64,000 nt of DNA, taken from assembly GCA_900239685.1 (NCBI GenBank), contig OENT01000773.1, positions 1,217 through 65,216 of the forward strand. The letters run 5' to 3'. The stretch comes from Rotaria macrura. Its lineage: Eukaryota; Rotifera; Eurotatoria; Philodinida; Philodinidae. The notes beneath the pieces were generated by a model. It did no database searches and was not told the origin of the DNA. It saw nothing but the letters and a program-made list of their open reading frames with translations. Position numbers and translations under genes: made by a program. Numbering within the stretch: the first letter of the stretch is position 1; every line of letters starts with the position of its first letter. Positions 23,776 through 35,542 of this stretch are shown one piece after another.

Positions 23776-26644
23776 AGATCAGCGAAAATTACTCACTGGG
23801 AATAGTAAAATTATTTCTTGGTAAACGTGTATTTACCGGCACAATAATCAGTCGTGTTACAGTTATAATTTGAGAGTTTTCGACAACATACGTCAATTGA
23901 TTCTCAGAAAATAGACTTGACTATATTCTCAAATGAATCTGTGATTTAAGAAAAAGAAGAAAATCCGACAAGATGCGCCGGTACAAAAGAATGAGACGAC
24001 AAAGATAAGATCAATTTTTCTTGAAGAAGGACCTTGAATAAAATGAATTGCCAAAGAATCTTTTCTGATAAAAGTGAAAGCCGAGAATGTTGAAAGAACG
24101 ATGTGAAGGCCGTTGACTAGTGAGCATAATTCTCTCCGTCAACTTTCAGAAGTGAAAAAAAAACAGCCGAATTTCTTCGCATTTTCGAATGGAAAGAAGA
24201 ACCCTTTCCGCTTTAGTCTTGCAATCGGCCTGTCCTTCTCGTTGGTAGATGTGTTCATTTATTATTCTTGACTAGTTTTTCAATATCGATGACGACTTAG
24301 TTCTTTGAATGAACGTTCATTAGAAGATTTCTGCTCAATTGACATGCGCACAGAGAAGAGATATAGTCAAGGCAATGTGATGACTTCTTTGTTCAGTTCT
24401 ATCATTCGCGTTCTATTCAATAAAACAACATCACTCAAAGAGACAAACGAGACGAAAGATCGATCGAGATCCGAATCAAAGTTTCAATGTCGAATGAATA
24501 TTTCATTTCTATAAATCGCTCTTACACAACTTTTAGCCGATGAAAATCTCCTGCAGGTCCATTGGTGGTTAAAGAGAGAAAACTAATAGAAATAACGGGA
24601 AGAAAACAAGTTGGTTGACATCCGCAGACAGTGAATACATTAAACGGAACGCTTGTTGAGTCACTAATTTGAGAATGTAGAGGGAAAAACTCTCATTTCA
24701 ATGACAGAAGATGATGCAAACAAACGGCAGCATCGACGACGAATCGAAAGGCCCATTGAAATTGAAATCAGGTGAGAAAATCAAACAATGACTGGTGCCA
24801 GTCTATCCATCGATTGCGTGTAGTCAAAGCATAAATCTAATATGTGACGATGTTAATTACAGTTTGATTGATTTCCATGTTTTTAATAGACTCGTACGTG
24901 AATGGTTCATTTTAGTTGAACGAGATAAATCATGCCGCGCTCTGCTTTTGTCGTTTTCAATGAGTTTTTTCGCAGAATTTTCATTGCAAGCAGTGCAAAC
25001 TGTTGCCATAATAAATGATGGGATACTGGGAGCAAGATCGCACTCGTATTTCGTTACCGAAAGACGAGGAAGAGAAAAGTGTTTTTCGTGTTCGGATGAT
25101 GCATGTGATAATTATGATGTTGATAAAGATTATTATCGCGATCAAGTGGGAAACAACTTTCCTGGAAATTCATAACAACGAACATAAATAAGATTGTTTG
25201 TCTCGGATAATCGACATCCGTGTGCCGGAGCAAAAACTGCGAATTCTTCGCCTCTTTGTCGTGCTTTCACATTGGTTTACAAAAATACTGATCTTAGTGA
25301 TGTGAGTAGAGATAGGGGGTTTCAGTTTACCGAGAAATAATTTCACTAAGACACTGACCACAGACCATGTTTCACCTACGCTACCGGAATTTGGACTAAA
25401 CTGGCGCTGGTGCACTGTCACTCAGTGAGGCACAATGCTTCATTGACTAGTGCCGAGACTGATATATCGTCGTCAATGCACCACTGACACACCGATTCTG
25501 TAATAATAGAGTAGGGTAGTTATTGGTCAATCAAGCACGATGTCTCAGTGACAGTGGCGTTGGTGCGGCGTAGTCCGTGGGCAGTGTGTTGGTCAAATTA
25601 TTCCTCAGCACACCGAAACAACTCATTCATAGGTCGGACATTAAACTGATTATATTCTACTTTGTTTTTTTGTTCATTCGAACGTAGTTTTTCGTGAGAC
25701 GGAAGAAAAATGATTGTATAGTTCTACTGAATTATAAGAAGCTGCATTTACGATGACTGTCGATTTTATTTTCAATCAGTCGCACCGTTTTCGACACACA
25801 CTCGATCGAGACTCGAGATTTAGAGAATGCTTGTACAGGTCAATAAGCACTACTAGTAGCTAAGACAGCATTTACAGAAAGTCAATCTTCGAAACTTTCT
25901 CGGTGAGCTCAAAAGGTTTTGTCTGTAGTGAATCTGCTTCGGTTCTCTTGTGATGCCACTGGTACTGATAGAAGAAATAAAACTATTCAGCCTGACAAGT
26001 TCAATGTCTTGAGATTGAGATTGACTCGAAAATCAAACTCGTGTCGGTTTTTGCGCAGTAATGACGACGTTTTGCGGGAAAGAAAAACGAGACAGATGAT
26101 ATAGATGAAATGATAAGGAGAATTAGAATTGAGTTGTTGAAATGTAGCGTGGAAGAAATGAAACTAAGGCGAAATAATTTTGATACAGTCTCACGTAGAG
26201 AACTTGTCTGAAAACAGGGAACGACGCTTCGATGGTCTGAAGCGGGATAAAAGGATTTAATTGATTATCGTGAACTGTGGCTCGATTGTGTTTTGTTCTA
26301 TATTCAGTGTGTGGAATGACGTTTGATGTTCTTGTCAATCCGATGTTAAGAAGATAAACTATTCATCAATATAAAGATTAGATTTAAGACGACGAGTAAA
26401 TCGTCATGTTGAATATCCGATTAGTTATTAATCTTTTGTTTGTTTAAAGATAAACTTGCGTTGATAGAAACAGATTGCCTAAACCGATGATACTAATATT
26501 GATCGATTTGCCTATTTATTCATCTTGTTTTCGAAAGATAATTGCACTTAACTCATTGAAAGTATCCGAGCGTAGTTCGCCAATATCGAATCCTATGTAA
26601 ATGGAGCCGAATTCAAATAAACTCAACGAAAAAATCATTTGAAA

Positions 26645-29600
26645 ATGTTTTTCGAGCCAGTTTATCTCGTTTCGATCGTTTACTTTGTTTCGTCATTGGT
26701 AGATGGATATAAAGCTAAATCTGGTTTCATTCTGAGGAACAATGTCCGCAACACACCATGCACATTTGTGCCCGATTTTTGTACCAACGGAGGAATATGT
26801 TACGTCGGTACTGATTCGAAATTGGCTTGTCACTGTCCATTTCCATTTGATGGACCTCGATGTGACGAATACTCGCGTACGTATTCAACGAGTCCTTTTT
26901 ATTTCATTTGCTTTTTCGTCGCATGACAAATTCGTTGGCTAGAACAAAGTTCTATCGGTAGAAATTTCTTGGTGACCTACTCGAATGACACTGCTTCAGT
27001 TGCTGCGGCTTCTACCTAAGCCGAAGTAAGCCGAGCTGCAGTCGACGAAATTCTTTCGGCAAACAACAAGTTGAGATAGCTTTCGTTTTGTTTTCTAAAG
27101 ATTGCAACGAAGATTCGAACTAAATTTAAAAAAGTGCTGCCGATGTGTTTATTTCGTTTCTATTGAAAGGAATAATTTTCATCAGTCGATGTCAGATGAT
27201 AAGTTCAAAGTGTCTTTTCTTATAAATGAGCTGTTTCAAATGAACTGATGCTATCGAATGATTTCGTTCGATCATTTCATGGCGGTAATCGAGATTTCTT
27301 AACTCGTTCAGTCGAATCCCCTGTGAATTGTTGCTCACAGAGAAGTTTTTCAACGGTCTCTTCTCGGTCTTGTTGATACATGAATTAATGATACTGAGTT
27401 AATCGAACAACATCTTTTCCCTTTCGATGAAATATCGATGAACAGTTCCACCGAACGATGCCGATCGCTGTCGCCTGAACAAACGATCGAGTGTCGAGTC
27501 CGTTTCGGGGGTATTCGTTGTTTCTCGTTGATCTTAGGCCAGTCGATCGAACAAACGAGAAAAGGAAACTAGTTTTTATGTTATTTGAGAATGGAGTTGG
27601 CAAAGTTGGCCGTTATTTATTCTTCGATATCATTTAAAAAACGATTAGAGTAGGAACGAGATGAATCAGCCTCACTTTTCAAAGTCATACGTCACTTTGT
27701 ATTCTAGAAATTAGAAAATAGTTCTGATAAACATTAGCAAACGGTAAAAGATCTGCGAAATAATCCAACTTGAAAACCCGTTCGACATGTTTCGATCGTT
27801 CGTCTTGGTGGAAAATAATCTGATCAAGTTTGACGTTTGTAACATGAGTAAATTACTTTAAAACGTTCAATGTCGATTAGAGTGATACTTTAGAACGATC
27901 TTAGACGAGTCTAAAGTGGCAAAATGCAATTGTTTCGCATGTCATTTTCACTCTGTTTCTAGAAGCATTCTAAAGTCTCTCTTTCAGACAGAATTCAATC
28001 TTTTCCAATCGTGTACAGTAGCTGAAGATTAATGATCTTACAACGGGGAAACGGCGGATTTCGGATTTTCGGATTTTGACAATCCCAAAATTCACCAGCA
28101 ATCTCCTCGTGAAAATGAAGGAATTTCAAGCTGAGATTTTTATCATATGTAGGTCTTGTGGTTCTTAGAATATTCTAAAAGTTTTAGCGTAAACTGATGT
28201 TTTCTCCTGACGATACTGCGATCGCAAGCAATTATCATATTTCACAGCACGATCAGAAAATCTTTTTTTCTTGAAAGTTGATTATCTTACGAAGGAAACA
28301 TTCGTTTACATTGAAACTTATAGGATATTTTAAGAACCACAAGGTCTACATATGATAAAAATTTCAGCTCGAAATTCCTTCATTTACAAGAGGACATTGT
28401 TGTTGGCTTTTGGGATTTTTGGGATTGCTTTGGAATTGGCAACCCCAACAATCCGCCGTTTCCCCCACGTGATCTTATTACTCAGTTCGAATTTATCTGA
28501 TTTCGTTTTTTTCCCGCAAGTACTTTCCGGACATTGACAGGCGCTTGAAGCGTTCCTCGCTCGACGATTTTCTTATGTTGTAGCTGACAAGAGATAGGAG
28601 CTTGTTATGTTAAGCTAATTTAACCGTTGATCGATACTGAGATCTGTTCGATGAAATGAGGTGTGCGTGGCACAGCAACCTTCGACGGAAAATTGATGTT
28701 GAGCGGTTGAACCCATACTCAGATTCCTTTTCGTTATGCAGCCCATCAGATGTTTTACTCCTTTGGTTTCTCTTTCAAATAGTGATTAGAAGTTTATCAA
28801 ACTTCTAATCACATAATCATTGTGTACATGTTCAGATGAATTTTACAATGATTTGCTTTGAATTAATGTATCTATCTATGAGGATGAAACTGGATTCATG
28901 AGTTGCATTTCTCTGATGAAAAACGTCGCGTGTCAGATAAACTGTAGGCGAACTTTGACCTAGTGGGTAAAATCAGTAAGGATAATGAGTCCGATAAGGC
29001 ATGCGAGACAACGCCATTTATGCTTTGGTGAAACACGTTCCGTTGTCTTGCGTGAAAAAGAAAAGCGTAGAATCGATGAAATGTAACGATGCTTTTCGGA
29101 GATTACCGCAGTAACTAAGCTGCTTGATTGTCTTTCCGGGCAGAATAAGTCGTCACTTTCTTGCAGCCCTTTTATCGGTTTTAGTGGAGGAATTAATTCT
29201 CTAAGATTATGTATCAATGACGATTGATGGTCATTTGCTTAAAAAGAATAATTGTTAATACAGACGTCTATGATTGTTTATCTCTTTGAATAAATTAGTT
29301 TGTTATAATTACTGCTTCAACAACGGCATCTGTGTAATGTCGGGTAGTGACCCAACATGCGAATGCCCCAGTGGTTTCGAAGGCACTCGCTGCAATGTTC
29401 GTTCGTCAACAACAGCTCAATCAACGACACCGACCACCACAGAATCAACGACCACGACGACACAAGGACCAACAACAACAGATCCAATCTGTTCGTATCT
29501 GCCCGATGGTTTCTGTAACACTGGATCTTGTGTTATTGTCAATAGCCAAGTGACCTGCCAATGTCCTCCAACGCACACAGGCAATCAATGTCAAAACCCA

Positions 29601-31347
29601 ACAGGAATCACACGTATGTTGAAATAGACCCGAGAAATATTCGTTTCTGTTGTTGACACTCGTCCGAACAGAGATTTTATTGACTATTGAAAGTGTTTAT
29701 ATTCGTGGGATAAGATTTCTCTTAATCGTCATTCTCCTTATTGAATAGGGCCAACAAAGAGGATATTTTCTCGTAGCAATACAGCCGATTAGAATTCCTC
29801 GATGACATGTGACACTTCTTTTTAACTCCAGCTTCCTATTAAACAAAGACATCATTTCTTTGTTTGAGAATCAAAATCAACGACGAACTTTTTCAATTCG
29901 ATTACCTGTTGCAGTCACAGATGAACTCAACTGAGAAGACAATTTTCTCTTCCTTACTTAGCATGCGTTCATTTCTCTTCCATCTCATGCTGAGATTTAC
30001 GATGAGTGGCATTGCAATTGGAGTGACTCTTGTCGATGATTTTATTAAGATGAGTCCATTTCTCGTGTTAATAAGATAGATGAGAATATTGTCTGGCTAA
30101 ACTAATATCGATCTGCGATTCGATGAACGATTTGAATCGACAATTTCTCTTTCAATAAAATTTGCAAACGTCGATACTTCCAATCGAATCTCATTGAATT
30201 GCGCCGTAATAAAATGACTTTTCTCTTGAGTCAGATTTATCTTCAAAAGAGATCTGTTGCACATATAATTTAATTAGATCTGAAATGGTTTGAAAATCTT
30301 TCGCTTGTCTTTTTCTCGAAATTCAATTGGAAATAATTTACTTATTGATGTTGTGCACTCGATGGTTTGCGATTGTTTCTCTACGGAATAATTATAATGA
30401 GAAGTCAATTTATTGTTTTAGAGGGGCCAAGCACGAATGTACCTGGATCGACAAATGCACCAACTGTACCTGGACAAACTACTCAACCAACTGTACCCGG
30501 TCAAACAACTCAACCAACTGTACCTGGACAAACTACTCAACCAACTGTTCCCGGCCAAACTACTCAACCAACTGTACCCGGTCAAACAACTCAACCAACT
30601 GTACCCGGACAAACAAACTCTCCTAAACGTAAGCGTGCTTTATTTTTGAGAGCAAATTTTCGCCTGGCATTTCTTTCATTCCAATAAAGCACGGAGTCTC
30701 AATTCAGTCAGAAGTAATCGAGCACTTCGGGAAATTAAAATTTAAAACGAGAGATTTGTTTTGAGGAAATCTTTGAGAAATTTGAAAATAGTGAGATAGA
30801 CTGGAACAAGAATTGGAAGCGTAACACTCAAGTTCTCGTTCGGGTTTAGTCTCCTCGATTAAACTTCACGCGTATAATGCTTATATTGAGATTCAGTTAT
30901 GCGACGCTTAGCCACTTCAGAATTTATCGATAAAGTCAGTCTGTCGTTTTATGAAAGAAAGAAAAACGTTTGAATTCAAACATTGTTGCACGATAAATGG
31001 CATCATCCCATTATTTTATCTGTGTGTGTGTTCTCAATAGAACCGACGTTTGTTCTTATTCTCAATGAACAGCCATCTGATTGAGATCGGCAGTCTGTTT
31101 GAATTTTCGAAAACTTATCTTCGTAGATGAGTAGACAAGTTGCCCCCATTTTCATTCAGTATTCATGTACACAAGTGTAAATTCTAAACTCAATAAAGAC
31201 AGTTGCCATTTTCTTTTAGCCGGTGTAACCTGTGCGGACAATCCGTGTCAGAACAGTTGTCCTTGTTTCAATAATGGAAATACATATTATTGCTTTTGCG
31301 GTACCCAATATCGTGGTACAAATTGTGAAGAAATCGTCAATGGTTAA
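26645..31347 (+). CDS. secreted EGF-like protein with mucin-type linker, four exons, 293 aa
   Basis: Extracellular adhesion or matrix-type protein. A signal peptide (MFFEPVYLVSIVYFVSSLV) is followed by four small Cys-rich EGF-like modules: residues ~42-75 (six Cys), two in exon 2 separated by a Ser/Thr-rich stretch, and one in the last exon (seven Cys). Between the third and fourth lies a Thr/Pro-rich linker of six 9-residue units TVPGQTTQP, likely O-glycosylated. Exons: 26645-26876, 29299-29613, 30422-30628 and 31220-31347. All three introns are phase 1 with good GT/AG sites (GTACGT, GTATGT, GTAAGC). I chose the ATG at 26645 because it begins the hydrophobic leader; a TTG codon lies two codons upstream. 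The introns are long (2.4, 0.8, 0.6 kb). No membrane segment follows, so secretion is expected. Ligand unknown. Confidence 0.78.
28041..28469. mobile_element. hAT-like MITE (429 bp) in intron 1 of the EGF gene
   Basis: Inverted termini: CAACGGGGAAACGGCGGA at the left and the complement of CGTGGGGGAAACGGCGGA at the right. Long, diverged subterminal arms continue inward (~28041-28195 and ~28305-28469), sharing words such as ATATGTAGACCTTGTGG in inverted form. It is flanked by a perfect 8-bp direct duplication TGATCTTA (28033-28040 and 28470-28477). An 8-bp duplication is characteristic of the hAT superfamily. No transposase is encoded, so it must have been moved in trans. Confidence 0.8.
28782..28812. 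repeat. perfect 14-bp hairpin, 3-nt loop
   Basis: GTGATTAGAAGTTT at 28782-28795 is mirrored by AAACTTCTAATCAC at 28799-28812 around an ATC loop, within intron 1 of the EGF-like gene. No terminator-like T-run follows. Confidence 0.8.
30463..30624 (+). repeat. 27-bp coding tandem repeat, six units
   Basis: Six head-to-tail 27-bp units encode TVPGQTTQP, the last one altered to TVPGQTNSP. Units differ mostly at silent third positions (CCT/CCC, GGA/GGT/GGC), so selection for the peptide is plausible. It forms the mucin-like linker of the EGF gene and is a likely site of copy-number variation. Confidence 0.9.
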
Positions 31348-34300
31348 TGAAAAGACAGAGTCAAAAACTAGAATGGCTAAATAGTTGACTCTTTATGCCG
31401 CCATTTGTCATTTGTTTCCGAACTAAAATAAATCTCGTTCGAGGATCAACCCTTTTTTATGTTCACTTTGCCTTCTTATTTCACTGAGAATGTTAATCGA
31501 TTATCTGCATCGCTTGTGTTTGTCTCGAAAACTTTGCTTCGTTCAGAAGGTTAGGTTCGAAGATAAACATGAAACATTGTTTGGCCTTCGAATTCTAAAC
31601 AATAGCGACATTGGACTAGATTACGATATCAATTGCTATCATTCGAGTGAGCAGATGTCAACGCAATACCTCACGAATCCGAATCGTTTGATGGAAAAAA
31701 TGAGAAAGTGCGAGTTGAATAATGCTAAATAGATGTTTCACTCACATTGACTGTCGTCTGTAAAATAGCCTTCGGAAACTTCTCGCTCGTCGAACTGCGC
31801 AACTACAGCAATATCATTTCAAAATTCGACTCCGATCTCACTCGGAACTCAATGCATATTCCGCAACGGATAAAATAACCACAAACAAATTTATATTCGA
31901 TCATCGCAAACTTTTGTGCAACTGACGTATTCGAAGAAAACAGTCAGTGTCAGATCCATGCTCACTTCTCAATCAGACAGCTTAGCAGCTGGCATCAATG
32001 GTATTGAAACATATTGCTTTTAAGGCTTGAACGGCTCTCAAATATTTGAGGATCGTTCAAGAAATATCAGTGCCTCCATTATAGTTTAATTAACAGATGA
32101 AGGAACCATCTCTGATCGTTACGTAAACAAGCGATAATATATGACCGAGAATTATCCATGACGTGTCAGAATAACCAACCTATCCATTGACAACAGGCGA
32201 CTCTCTCCAATATAGCGCAGTATATCGCTAAAAGTGATCCGATTTTTGTGGCATCGGAAGAGAAAGGCATGATCAGATTGATTTCAAAATATTCATCACA
32301 GTCAATATTACTCTTACTGAGTTCATTAAGATCCATCACAGATCGGTAAGATCTCATGCAGATTTAACGAATATGTGGAGCAGAACTTTCTGTTTCTTCA
32401 GTCTCCAATCAAATCCATAATAATGAATGATCGAGATTTAATTGAAGCAGAATGAACACAAGTACAACACGAATAAAAAAACAAAAGATTAAACAAAGCT
32501 TCTATTTGAAATATTGGACTGAATATCGCACGGTTACTCTAAAGATCGATGATCAGCAGAGAAGATTTTTTATTCAAGATGTCAAAACAGAGCGTCGTGA
32601 ACATATTGATGTAGACGCCTCAAAATTTTCTCAGTTCTTCAGTCACATGGTTAAAACCGACCCACATGCATGATATATCTGCTGATGTGAATGTGAAGCT
32701 GATTGTTCTTTCCATTCAAGCCCACACCCTCGTGAAGTTATTGCAAATGACCTTATGGGTCTCGTATCTTTCGACGTGGGATACATTCTCAGCGTTACCT
32801 ATATAGTTGATGGTGGCGCCATCTAGACTGCTCAAATAGAAACAAATTAAGACAACCCAAATCGATAATTTCGGCCTCTGAAAACAATCAGATTTCTCTG
32901 AAATGATCTGAAAATCAAAAGAAATCGCTAGGATTCAGAGAAACAAAATGCCGAGCAGAATACTACTTTTGTGTTCCGTCTATTTCCCGATGTCTTGATG
33001 CCGAAACCACGGCTATAGTTGTCGACCTGGAAGGTGATCTCGAAGTCAAAGTTTGTTTCACGCACACACTTAGATTCTTGTTCAAACGCTTGATTGTCTT
33101 GTCTCAAAATGGATCCATAGGGAATGGATTACTTGCTCCAGATTCTCATGTATTTCACGCTCATACCAAACTATAACTCACAAAGATCGAAACTATTTTT
33201 TGTAATCTGTTGTGAAATAAATCATAAGATATACAACCATGAAAACCGTAAAAGAACTTAATCAGAGAAATAAAAGAACACCGTAAATAGAGGGGCGGGG
33301 CAGGTGCAACGCATTTCACGTGACTTCAGCTTTGGTCTCATTCATATGAATGTGATCGAAAAAGAGAATGTTTTCATAGTTTGGAATAGGGTAGATGAAT
33401 TTTCTTGTGTCTACCTATTTTAATTTCATTTAGGGAATGATTCATTTCGAATATATAATATGTGTGAATTTCAACTGATTCCTACGATTTGAGCGAAAAG
33501 CTAAAAATAGACCTAATAACTATCGTTGAACGATGCATTTCTTTTGCACTTAATGACTGTGTCACAGAGCGAAGTGTTGTTAATACTTAACGACTTGCTA
33601 GCTGAGATACAAGTTGCTTCTATGTAAATATGCACCATGAAAAACTTTCAATTCATTTAAAATATCCTATTACATCGAATCAGTCTCTGCTATACTCTCC
33701 AGAAAAGAATACATACACGGCTGAATTTCTAAGTCGATTCACAATACAGCACAGAGAAATATGATGCCAGTCAAACTTTGAGCGACAAAAGCGAAGCCTT
33801 TCAAGAGTTCGTCACAGAGTAATTTTCAAGATGTTGTTCGACACAGTGAGGCGAACTGCAACCCCGACGAAGTAACTAATGGACTTTTATTCTAAATAAA
33901 ACTTGGTGATGAGTGTGCCAGTATCAACACTCATTCTCACTGAATGAATGTATATAGGTAAGAGAACATCTGTCTCTCCTCCATTGACACTAATCTTACT
34001 TTATCATCGAGAGCATCATTCAGAGAATGATCTGTAATTTGGTAAATTTTATCCGTCTTTCACTGACGCGAGTAATACTCTTTCTCTTCTCTCTTCGGTT
34101 GTTTAAAACAAAAAAGGAAGGAGAAGATAGAAAATAAATGCAGTGAATGGCACGGCACAACTTCATCGTTAGAAGGAAAGTTTACAAAAATAATTTTTCT
34201 CCATTTCAATGATTTTTCATTTACAGACTTTCTCTTTTTCGGCGACTGCTACCTAGATGGAACGAATCTAAGGATAAAATGACTTAATAAACATAGAACG

Positions 34301-34894
34301 TTGTGTCTAATGATGAATTTCGAGTGGATCAGTGAGAAACGAAAGTGAGAGAAATAAGAAATTTCTTCATAGAAGTTATATACCTAGTATTCGCACGAAT
34401 ACGTCAGGCTCTATAGAATAGACACTTCGTATTCTTCGCACATTTCGTTCCCGAAACGATCAGTTCAGATCGTCGCAAGCACTGTCTTGAACAACCCGTA
34501 AGAGATATAAAATAGTCAAGTACTGCGTTGATTTTCATCGACTGTCTCCGTAATCCGTTGTATAGTTCACGACACTCTGGTCTTCGCCTTTGATTTGAAG
34601 TTGAGAGAGTTTCCGTTTTAAGCATCTCTCTTCATCTACGTAAAATTCAATTTTGTCACAAAAGTATCCCACAAATCACGCCTGGCGCGAGTTAAACGAC
34701 GGAAATTCAACGCCAACACAGTTGCAGTTGACTCGAGCAGTTATATGGCTTTATTTCCATAGATCTTTTGATGTTTATTGTTCAATGTGAAGAAATGATT
34801 CGAACTTTAAATAAAAACTGGCCTAGCAAACTTAGATAAGAGAAAATGTTTGTCTTGGAGAGTTTTTATTTAGAAATACAAGTGAAAAAAGATT
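31348..34894. other. 3.5-kb gene-poor region
   Basis: Separates the EGF-like gene (+) from the ML-domain gene (-); the two converge here. Frames at 31490-31732, 32452-32673 and 34404-34625 have no recognised domain. One short-chain dehydrogenase fragment is listed separately. No structured repeat was seen. Confidence 0.5.
32725..32826 (+). pseudogene. C-terminal fragment of a short-chain dehydrogenase (SDR)
   Basis: A 33-codon stretch reads HPREVIANDLMGLVSFDVGY, then ends with TYIVDGGAI and a stop. It matches the end of classical SDR oxidoreductases (HPxEIAxxVxFLxSDxASYITG..YxVDGG) in order and spacing. The Rossmann nucleotide-binding part (TGxxxGIG) and the catalytic YxxxK are not found upstream in a compatible frame, so only the last ~33 residues remain. 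Probably a decayed gene copy. Confidence 0.5.
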
Positions 34895-35542
34895 TTAGTT
34901 TGTAACTTGGATGCTCGTTATTTTGATGCATCCTTTTTGATTGGTAGCTGATGTAAATCTTATTTCAGCTGTATATGTACCCGTTGGAACAGATGATGTT
35001 ACATTCATCGGCATATTCATAATTTGATTCCCCTTCAAAGACGAATTCAACATAAATGAATAGGTAAATAAATAAATCTGGACTTTACCGCTAATATCGG
35101 ACAACACGTCGGGCAAAAGACGCACCAATCATCATAGGTACACGATCCAACACCATTGGTACAAGGAACTGTGACAGGAAAGCCGAGTACTGCTTTCGTT
35201 AATTTGAATTCGGTCTAAGAAAATCAAAATGATTTACTGAACAAATAAAGACAAACCAACGGGACAAGCAGCTGATTAAATCGTACCTTTATCGGAGGCA
35301 CAATGTCTTCAGTCATTTGGGCATTCAATTCAAATATAGCAACACTGGGTATTGTCATCGGATGAGGAGTTATTTTAAGACTGTTCAACATGATATGTGT
35401 CGCCGTTGAATCACAGTGTGAGAACGGTTGCTGACCTTGGACGGCCATCTGATATTCAATAATTAAACGAATTTCATTTGAAGGGTTTTTCAAGAACAAA
35501 TCTTACCAACGAAACCAAAACGATCAAGGCAAATAAAGCCAT
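34895..35542 (-). CDS. ML-domain protein, GM2-activator/NPC2-like, four exons, 153 aa
   Basis: Secreted or lysosomal lipid-binding protein. A signal peptide (MALFALIVLVSLMAVQG) is followed by one ML (MD-2-related lipid-recognition) domain. The C-terminal part PTGTYTAEIRFTSATNQKG, then CIKI, aligns with the end of GM2 activator ([22 protein letters not shown]). The FCPTCCPI segment corresponds to the CxCPF loop. Eight cysteines remain after the signal peptide, the number forming four disulfides in GM2 activator. Exons 35542-35507, 35448-35287, 35214-35089 and 35032-34895 are all joined in phase 0, with GTAAGA, GTACGA and GTAAAG donors; introns are 54-72 bp. Length is normal for the family. It is expected to bind or present sterol, glycolipid or phospholipid; the exact ligand is not predictable. 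Confidence 0.85.

Larger units (their letters stand above)
18393..26644. other. 8.2-kb gene-poor region
   Basis: AT-rich sequence with many TCGA-containing words but no recognisable domain. Frames at 19656-19916, 22163-22411, 23509-23805 and 24795-25175 have no family resemblance and I do not call them. A G-rich telomere-like run lies at 21751-21770 and a perfect hairpin at 23699-23775. A slightly GC-richer stretch at ~25370-25620 carries imperfect mirrored copies of a GTGCACTGTCACTCAG-like motif. One ORF at 21293-21607 is listed separately. Confidence 0.5.

Noticed and set aside
24795-25175. 126-aa ORF with several Cys and Asp (plus strand)
   Set aside because: No signal peptide, domain or splice partner; codon use and residue order look random.
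30327-30626. Cys/Asn/Thr-repeat ORF (NCTW/NCTR repeats) over the mucin exon
   Set aside because: Out-of-frame reading of the 27-bp repeat; the frame encoding TVPGQTTQP continues the EGF exons in phase.
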